This document shows positions 1 through 3,370 of a DNA stretch of 20,743 nucleotides, in pieces. A model generated the notes under the pieces. The model ran no database searches. It was given only the letters and a program-made list of their open reading frames with translations, and was not told where the DNA came from. Made by a program: the position numbers and the translations under genes. The stretch is from VMGX01 sp038065915 (lineage in GTDB: Bacteria > Patescibacteriota > Minisyncoccia > Phycocordibacterales > 21-14-all-36-13), in the NCBI GenBank assembly GCA_038065915.1, contig JBBTPZ010000013.1, forward strand, positions 1-20,743, given 5' to 3'. Every line of letters starts with the position of its first letter. The stretch's first letter is position 1.

Positions 1-6
1 TTAGAT

Positions 7-79
7 GCGTGCGTAGCTCAATTGGTAGAGCAATCGCCTTATACGCGATGGGTTGGGGGTTCAAGTCCCTCCGCACGCA
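7..79 (+). tRNA. tRNA-Ile (anticodon UAU)
   Basis: A complete 73-nt cloverleaf can be folded. The 7-bp acceptor stem is GCGTGCG with CGCACGC, the D stem is GCTC/GAGC, the anticodon stem is ATCGC/GCGAT, the loop is CTTATAC, and the T arm has GGGGG, TTCAAGT and CCCTC. The loop places TAT at the anticodon (40-42), so it should read the isoleucine codon AUA directly. The discriminator is A79 and CCA is not encoded. Most bacteria read AUA with a lysidine-modified CAU anticodon made by TilS; a UAU anticodon is the rarer alternative. AUA is visibly common in the genes of this window. The last bases of the tRNA also form the 5' arm of a hairpin that begins the next repeat. Confidence 0.95.
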
Positions 80-80
80 C

Positions 81-261
81 AAAACGAAATTTTGTGCTAG
101 TAAGAGAAAATAAATTGATTTATTTTCGTGAGTGACTTGAAGGGTTTAATTATATTTTGTGAAGTCTGCCTGCGCAGGCAGGTAAAATAATTAAACTCCG
201 GGCAGGAAACTCTTATAAACGGAGTGAATTAGTGTTGCTGAAAAAGTCCCCCCGCACGCAC
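81..261 (+). repeat. tRNA-anchored structured tandem unit, copy 1
   Basis: This is the first of two tandem copies directly after tRNA-Ile. It ends with AAGTCCCCCCGCACGCAC (244-261), a one-mismatch copy of the tRNA 3' end at 63-80. It can form three hairpins: one from the end of the tRNA to about 97, one at 107-126 (AAAATAAAT, loop TG, ATTTATTTT), and a long one with arms near 144-158 and 184-196. No convincing ORF is present. It could be a co-transcribed structured RNA or a tiny element that duplicated the tRNA end as a target or attachment site. Confidence 0.75.
166..181. repeat. 16-bp GC-rich palindrome inside a hairpin loop
   Basis: CTGCCTGCGCAGGCAG is a perfect palindrome lying in the loop of the third hairpin of unit copy 1. 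Unit copy 2 lacks it: there the loop is just GCGAAGC. The surrounding arms are otherwise conserved, so this looks like a small palindromic insertion. A related GC-rich, imperfect palindrome with CCTGCC and GGCAGG arms lies at 18441-18482. Confidence 0.7.
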
Positions 262-425
262 CAAAACGGAGTTTTGTGCTGGCAAGAGAAAACAAATCGA
301 TTTGTTTTTGTGAGGAACTTGAAGAGTTTAATTATATTTTGCGAAGCAAAATAATTAAACTCCGGGCAGGAAACCCTTATGAACAAAGTGAATTAGAGTT
401 GCTGAAAAAGTCCCTCCGCACGCAC
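262..425 (+). repeat. tRNA-anchored structured tandem unit, copy 2
   Basis: This second copy of the unit ends with an exact 18-nt copy of the tRNA 3' end (408-425). The same three hairpins are present. The second reads AAAACAAAT, loop CG, ATTTGTTTT (289-308); compared with copy 1, a T-A pair has become C-G through changes on both arms. In the first hairpin a C-A mismatch of copy 1 is a C-G pair here. The third hairpin has the short GCGAAGC loop. These paired changes suggest that structure is maintained at the RNA or single-strand DNA level. Confidence 0.75.
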
Positions 426-459
426 AAGGTCAAAATTTTAAAAGATAATTTTTAAATTT

Positions 460-618
460 ATGAATTACAATTATGATATACCACCGGTGGTGCAGTTTAT
501 TGTAGGAATGATTATCTTCGGGATAATTATTTGGTTATTAATGAATAAAAACTCAACACAAAATTATGATGATCCGAATATAAATGTTGGATATTGTAAT
601 AGTAGAGAATGTTGGTAA
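460..618 (+). CDS. Small single-pass membrane protein, unknown
   Basis: This 52-residue ORF opens with MNYNYDIPPVVQF and has one clear hydrophobic segment (about residues 10-28, VQFIVGMIIFGIIIWLL), then a short polar tail ending CNSRECW with two cysteines. It follows the tRNA-anchored repeats and precedes four more small genes on the same strand, so it may be the first gene of that set. No Shine-Dalgarno sequence is evident upstream. I recognise no family. Coding is inferred from the intact frame, the plausible membrane segment and the co-directional neighbours. Confidence 0.5.
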   Translation: MNYNYDIPPVVQFIVGMIIFGIIIWLLMNKNSTQNYDDPNINVGYCNSRECW

Positions 619-659
619 ATAAGATTTTTTTTGAAATTATTTAGGACAATAAAGATTAC

Positions 660-890
660 ATGGAAAAACTAAAACAATATAAATATATAATTTTGATAAT
701 TTTAGTAATTTTAGGATTTACTTTTTATTGGTATGAATATAGATCAACCAAGATAAAAGAAAGATGTTTTGCTGATGCCTACCTTGATGCCACGAGTCGT
801 CTCGATCTTAGTGCATTTGGAGGTGAGAGTCGTCAAGGGCTTATAAATAATTACTACAGTAATTGTTTAATGAAATTTGGATTGAAATAA
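660..890 (+). CDS. Small membrane-anchored protein, unknown
   Basis: The 76-residue product has a lysine-rich N terminus, a strongly hydrophobic segment at about residues 9-24 (a signal anchor) and a polar outer part of about 50 residues with two cysteines (CFADAYLDA and YYSNCLMKF). The paired cysteines could form a disulfide outside the membrane; this is inference. The next gene starts one base after the stop codon, so the two are almost certainly co-transcribed and may be translationally coupled. I do not recognise the family. Confidence 0.65.
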   Translation: MEKLKQYKYIILIILVILGFTFYWYEYRSTKIKERCFADAYLDATSRLDLSAFGGESRQGLINNYYSNCLMKFGLK

Positions 891-891
891 T

Positions 892-1206
892 ATGAAGACA
901 TGCAAAAAATGTGAAAAACGAATTTTTATAGAGGGTTTATTAAATCAAGATTTTCTCAATTTATGTAATGAATGTTATGAAAAAGAAATAAAGAAAAAAG
1001 ATGAACACAATAAAATAAACATAGAAAAAAACAGTTATCTAAGAAACCAGAACCAAAAAATGACAAGCAACGGATTTAGTATCTGGACATTTTTAATTTT
1101 TTTTGGAGTGGCAATGTTAATTACAGCTCTTGGGTATTTATTTAATCCTTACTATAATTCCAACGATTCTCCCGCTTCGTGGAGTTCCGGGCCTTATTCA
1201 GATTAA
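892..1206 (+). CDS. Zinc-ribbon-like membrane protein, unknown
   Basis: The 104-residue product starts with MKTCKKCEKR and has a second cysteine pair, CNEC, about 20 residues later. This gives a C-x2-C...C-x2-C arrangement typical of a small zinc ribbon. A lysine- and asparagine-rich linker follows, then one membrane segment at about residues 65-85 (IWTFLIFFGVAMLITALGYLF) and a short polar tail. The likely topology is a cytoplasmic ribbon on a C-terminal membrane anchor. It starts one base after the preceding gene. Its function is unknown; metal binding is inferred only from cysteine spacing. Confidence 0.65.
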   Translation: MKTCKKCEKRIFIEGLLNQDFLNLCNECYEKEIKKKDEHNKINIEKNSYLRNQNQKMTSNGFSIWTFLIFFGVAMLITALGYLFNPYYNSNDSPASWSSGPYSD

Positions 1207-1226
1207 ATTAATATTTTATAAAAAAT

Positions 1227-1607
1227 ATGGAATTTAAAGAAGCGGAAAAAATTTTCAAAGATTTTCAAGAATATGTTGAAATTGCTAGCAAATTGGAAAA
1301 AATTTTTTCGGTGACTCCGGAATCTTTTCTACCATATTCAAAAGAAATTTTAGAAAAAGCATTAAATATTGTGGCAAAAAAATATTTGATGTATGGGAAT
1401 AAAAAAGCATATGACACCATCGGTAGTAACATGGTTCTTTTTCTTTTTACTTCCCGAAAAGACGAAGAAGCCTTGGAATTAATGAGAAAAGAATTAAATT
1501 TGAGACTTGATAATCCAGAACTGAAAAAAGCCACAATTGAAAGTCTTAAAGAAGCCCACAAGGACTGGTTGAAATTTAAAAACTATAAACACGATGATAT
1601 AAAATAG
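1227..1607 (+). CDS. Hypothetical cytoplasmic helical protein
   Basis: The 126-residue product has no signal peptide or membrane segment. It is rich in Lys, Glu and Leu and looks mostly alpha-helical, with stretches such as EKALNIVAKKYLMYGNKKAY and DEEALELMRKELNLRL that resemble tetratricopeptide-like helices without a clear consensus. It follows the zinc-ribbon gene by 20 bases and precedes another hypothetical gene by 18 bases, all on the plus strand, so an operon is likely. No family is recognised. Confidence 0.6.
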   Translation: MEFKEAEKIFKDFQEYVEIASKLEKIFSVTPESFLPYSKEILEKALNIVAKKYLMYGNKKAYDTIGSNMVLFLFTSRKDEEALELMRKELNLRLDNPELKKATIESLKEAHKDWLKFKNYKHDDIK

Positions 1608-1625
1608 TTGATTAAAGACACTACC

Positions 1626-2159
1626 ATGAAAGAAGAAATTATAAAAAAGCTAAATTTAAAATTGTCCAAAAATACTCCTGAGGAATCAGATATTTTATAC
1701 ATTTTGACAGAAATAAGAAAATTTTTGGAAAGAGAAAAACTTAAAAACAATTTCCCAATTCTAAATTTTTATTGTAATTGGGTTTTACATGCTGAAATCG
1801 AAAAAACGTACGCAATTCAGTCGATACTAGAAAAAATTGAAAAAGACATATTAAGTAAGGAATATGACCCATCCAATATTATGGTCATGGTAAGTTTTGA
1901 AAAGTTGTTTAAAGAAATGACTCAATTTTTAAATAAGTTTAAAATAAGTAATACATTTGCAGATATTAATTATTTAAAAGATTTTCGTGAGAAACTTGTG
2001 GGTATACTAATTAATATTCCTTTAAAACCAAAACAAAGAAAAATAGAAGAATTTAAATTTGTAAAATCAAATACAGAAGGGTTTATTGATTACGTAATAA
2101 CATTTAAAAATTCTATTCATATTCCAATCAACGGTGGATTCTATTTTATTAACAGTTAA
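1626..2159 (+). CDS. Hypothetical helical protein
   Basis: This encodes 177 residues from the ATG at 1626; a TTG at 1608 in the same frame would add six residues but touches the previous stop codon, so ATG is preferred. The protein is charged and mainly helical, with no membrane segment. Its C terminus (about residues 140-177) looks like beta strands, including FIDYVITFKNSIHIPINGGFYF. It is the last of the five small co-directional genes after tRNA-Ile and ends just before a degraded repeat and the outermost recG tail copy. No function can be assigned. Confidence 0.6.
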   Translation: MKEEIIKKLNLKLSKNTPEESDILYILTEIRKFLEREKLKNNFPILNFYCNWVLHAEIEKTYAIQSILEKIEKDILSKEYDPSNIMVMVSFEKLFKEMTQFLNKFKISNTFADINYLKDFREKLVGILINIPLKPKQRKIEEFKFVKSNTEGFIDYVITFKNSIHIPINGGFYFINS

Positions 2160-2160
2160 T

Positions 2161-2208
2161 TTTTTGTCTGCGTTTTTAGTTTGCGTCTAGTCCACGTAGG
2201 TTTGCGCA
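2161..2208. repeat. Degraded copy of the recG-distal repeat
   Basis: The sequence begins TTTTTGTCTGCGTTTTTAGT and matches, with few differences, the start of the repeat at 3296-3370 (TTTTTGTCCGCATTTTTAGT). Each of these two repeats is followed directly by a copy of the recG 3' end. The TCTGCG motifs are decayed here. Together, 2161-2280 and 3296-3442 form a direct repeat around the NYN region. Confidence 0.65.
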
Positions 2209-2280
2209 CTACTCAAAATGTATCTCTCCATCTTTTCTACCCATTTTCTCTTTCAAAAGAGGATATTTTTTAATTAATAA
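2209..2280 (-). pseudogene. recG 3'-end fragment, copy A
   Basis: On the minus strand this 72-bp stretch encodes 23 residues and a TAG stop. The last 18 residues, from YPLLKEKMGRKD to EIHFE, are identical to the C terminus of the full recG at 3371-6049. Over those codons the DNA differs from recG at several positions, all synonymous (for example GAG for GAA, GGA for GGT, CTT for TTG). There is no start codon or upstream recG sequence, so this is an isolated gene end. See the finding on recG tails. Confidence 0.85.
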
Positions 2281-2376
2281 ACAAAAATGGTGCTATATTA
2301 AACGATATTTTTACTATTCACAGATCTCTATTGACTTCTGCTATCAGTCGCATACACTTGTAGACAAGTTACCTCG

Positions 2377-2399
2377 CCAGGCCATGAGCCTGGTTTTTT
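2377..2399 (+). terminator. Intrinsic terminator (plus strand)
   Basis: CCAGGC, loop CATGA, GCCTGG is followed by six Ts. It lies 220 bases after the last plus-strand gene (end 2159), so it could end that operon or a short independent RNA. The stretch 2281-2376 before it contains no ORF that I can support. Confidence 0.75.
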
Positions 2400-2404
2400 C
2401 GTTC

Positions 2405-2970
2405 TTAAATTTGTTTTGGTTTAGTTCGTTCAATTTTCTCTTTGATTGAATCTAAGCTTATAAACCACGAGTCATATTTTATTTCCCACGCACAATTATT
2501 TTTATAAGCCAAAAATTTTATATGTTTTTGGTTTTTTAATATTTTTTCTTTTGTTCTTAAAAAATCACTATCTCCACTCACAATATATACTATATCTAAA
2601 TTTTTCAGATCTTCCATAATTTCATCATGCATCTCTACATCAAAATTACATTTATTTTTGAAACCGTTTGAGTTGGTTGGATCTTTAAGTTTTTTTAAAT
2701 CTTTTGCTGTAACTTCAAAACCAATTTTTTCAAAATACTTTTCCAACGCATCGCTTATAGATTTTGCTGGTTCATATTTTGGTCGTCCCATATAAATTCT
2801 GGCAGAAACGATAGTATTCAATTCAGCTACCCATTTATACAATTTTTTATAATCAGTCATCCAACCACTTGCTTTTCCTCTTTTATATAAATTCGAATCA
2901 TCTATATATAATCCAGCCTTTGGTTTTTTGGCAAAGTAAATTTAATCTTGTTATTTGATGATTCCGACAT
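2405..2970 (-). pseudogene. NYN/LabA-like (DUF88) PIN-fold nuclease, frameshifted
   Basis: The open part (MTDYKKLYKW onward, from 2860) encodes the body of an NYN domain, including YIVSGDSDFLRT, the conserved SGDSDF acidic motif. The first strand of the domain lies upstream in the same frame: KAGLYIDDSNLYKRG, with the catalytic-type Asp, but that frame has no start codon and a stop soon before it. A good start, MSESSNNKIKFTLPK at 2970, is in another frame. Restoring one base in the T6 run at 2924-2929 (A6 on the coding strand) joins the parts into a normal protein of about 188 residues. It is therefore a recent one-base deletion or a homopolymer sequencing error. NYN proteins are RNase-like, but no RNA target can be inferred here. 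Confidence 0.8.
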
Positions 2971-2981
2971 ATAAAAATTGT

Positions 2982-3009
2982 ATCATAAATTTAAATATTT
3001 TTTATTCAA
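2982..3009 (-). promoter_or_regulatory. Promoter for the NYN gene, overlapping recG tail B
   Basis: On the minus strand a TTGAAT -35 (3009-3004), a 16-bp spacer and a TATGAT -10 (2987-2982) lie just before the ATG at 2970. The -35 hexamer is formed by the Phe-Glu-stop end of the recG tail copy B. The transcript would have almost no leader. Confidence 0.5.
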
Positions 3010-3091
3010 AGTGTATCTCACCATCTTTTCTTCCCGTTTTTTCTTTCAATAATGGATAATTTTTTAACGTAAAATCTTTTTTAAAAAATTC
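3002..3091 (-). pseudogene. recG 3'-end fragment, copy B
   Basis: The minus strand encodes 29 residues and a TAA stop, including FTLKNYPLLKEKTGRKDGE and ending EIHFE; this matches the recG C terminus with a few replacements (Met to Thr, Glu to Thr) and synonymous differences in His, Leu and Pro codons. The reading frame is open but there is no start codon. It sits directly upstream of the NYN gene, 369 bp beyond the real recG stop. Confidence 0.85.
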
Positions 3092-3118
3092 AGCGGTTGA
3101 ACCGCTGTAAACCGCTGT
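3091..3118. repeat. Small inverted and direct repeat
   Basis: CAGCGGTT, then AACCGCTG, forms an 8-bp hairpin with a 1-nt centre, and the segment AACCGCTGTA is repeated directly. It marks the end of homology to recG in tail copy B. Confidence 0.6.
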
Positions 3119-3128
3119 AAATAAATTT

Positions 3129-3166
3129 TATCCCCTTATCCAACGGAATAAGGGGATAATTTTTTA
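3129..3166. terminator. Strong hairpin followed by T-run
   Basis: TATCCCCTTAT pairs with ATAAGGGGATA around a short loop and is followed by ATTTTTT. On the plus strand it is a good intrinsic terminator, although no plus-strand gene lies just before it. On the minus strand an A/T-rich tract also follows, so it may end recG read-through before tail B and the NYN gene. Confidence 0.55.
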
Positions 3167-3197
3167 TATCTCATCTAACTATTCAACCATTTAATCC

Positions 3198-3232
3198 TGC
3201 CCCGTAGCCAACTTGTTGTGGTACTGGGGTAA
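3198..3232. repeat. Dispersed palindrome family 1, copy inserted in another repeat
   Basis: The arms TGCCCCGTA and TACTGGGGTAA carry the unpaired T typical of this family (compare 19102-19154). The copy interrupts a sequence whose uninterrupted form occurs at 12329-12370: the left flank AACTATTCAACCATTTAAT is identical and the right flank, ending ATAGTTTTTT, is nearly so. The rest of 3167-3295 has no gene. Confidence 0.7.
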
Positions 3233-3262
3233 ATTAAAGAATAGTTTTTTATATCTATTTTT

Positions 3263-3286
3263 ACATATACGCTATAGCGTATATGT
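3263..3286. repeat. 24-bp perfect palindrome
   Basis: ACATATACGCTA is followed immediately by its reverse complement TAGCGTATATGT. It could be a dyad operator or a cruciform-forming repeat. No adjacent promoter settles this. Confidence 0.6.
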
Positions 3287-3295
3287 GATTTTGTA

Positions 3296-3370
3296 TTTTT
3301 GTCCGCATTTTTAGTCCGTGCCCGTTATCTGCGAGCATCTGCGGTTCTTTTATCTGCGTTTATCTGCGTC
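3296..3370. repeat. TCTGCG-rich repeat at the recG stop codon
   Basis: It begins TTTTTGTCCGCATTTTTAGT, then has four TCTGCG motifs spaced by about 8-16 bp, ending exactly at the recG stop. The same motif forms the borders of the insertion inside recG (4217-4255 and 4666-4732), and a decayed version lies beside recG tail A (2161-2208). From general experience, TCTGCG arrays of this kind often accompany GxxExxY genes in environmental genomes. Confidence 0.7.

Noticed and set aside
81..425. CRISPR array
   Set aside because: Only two units, the repeats are long and structured, and there are no short unique spacers or cas genes.
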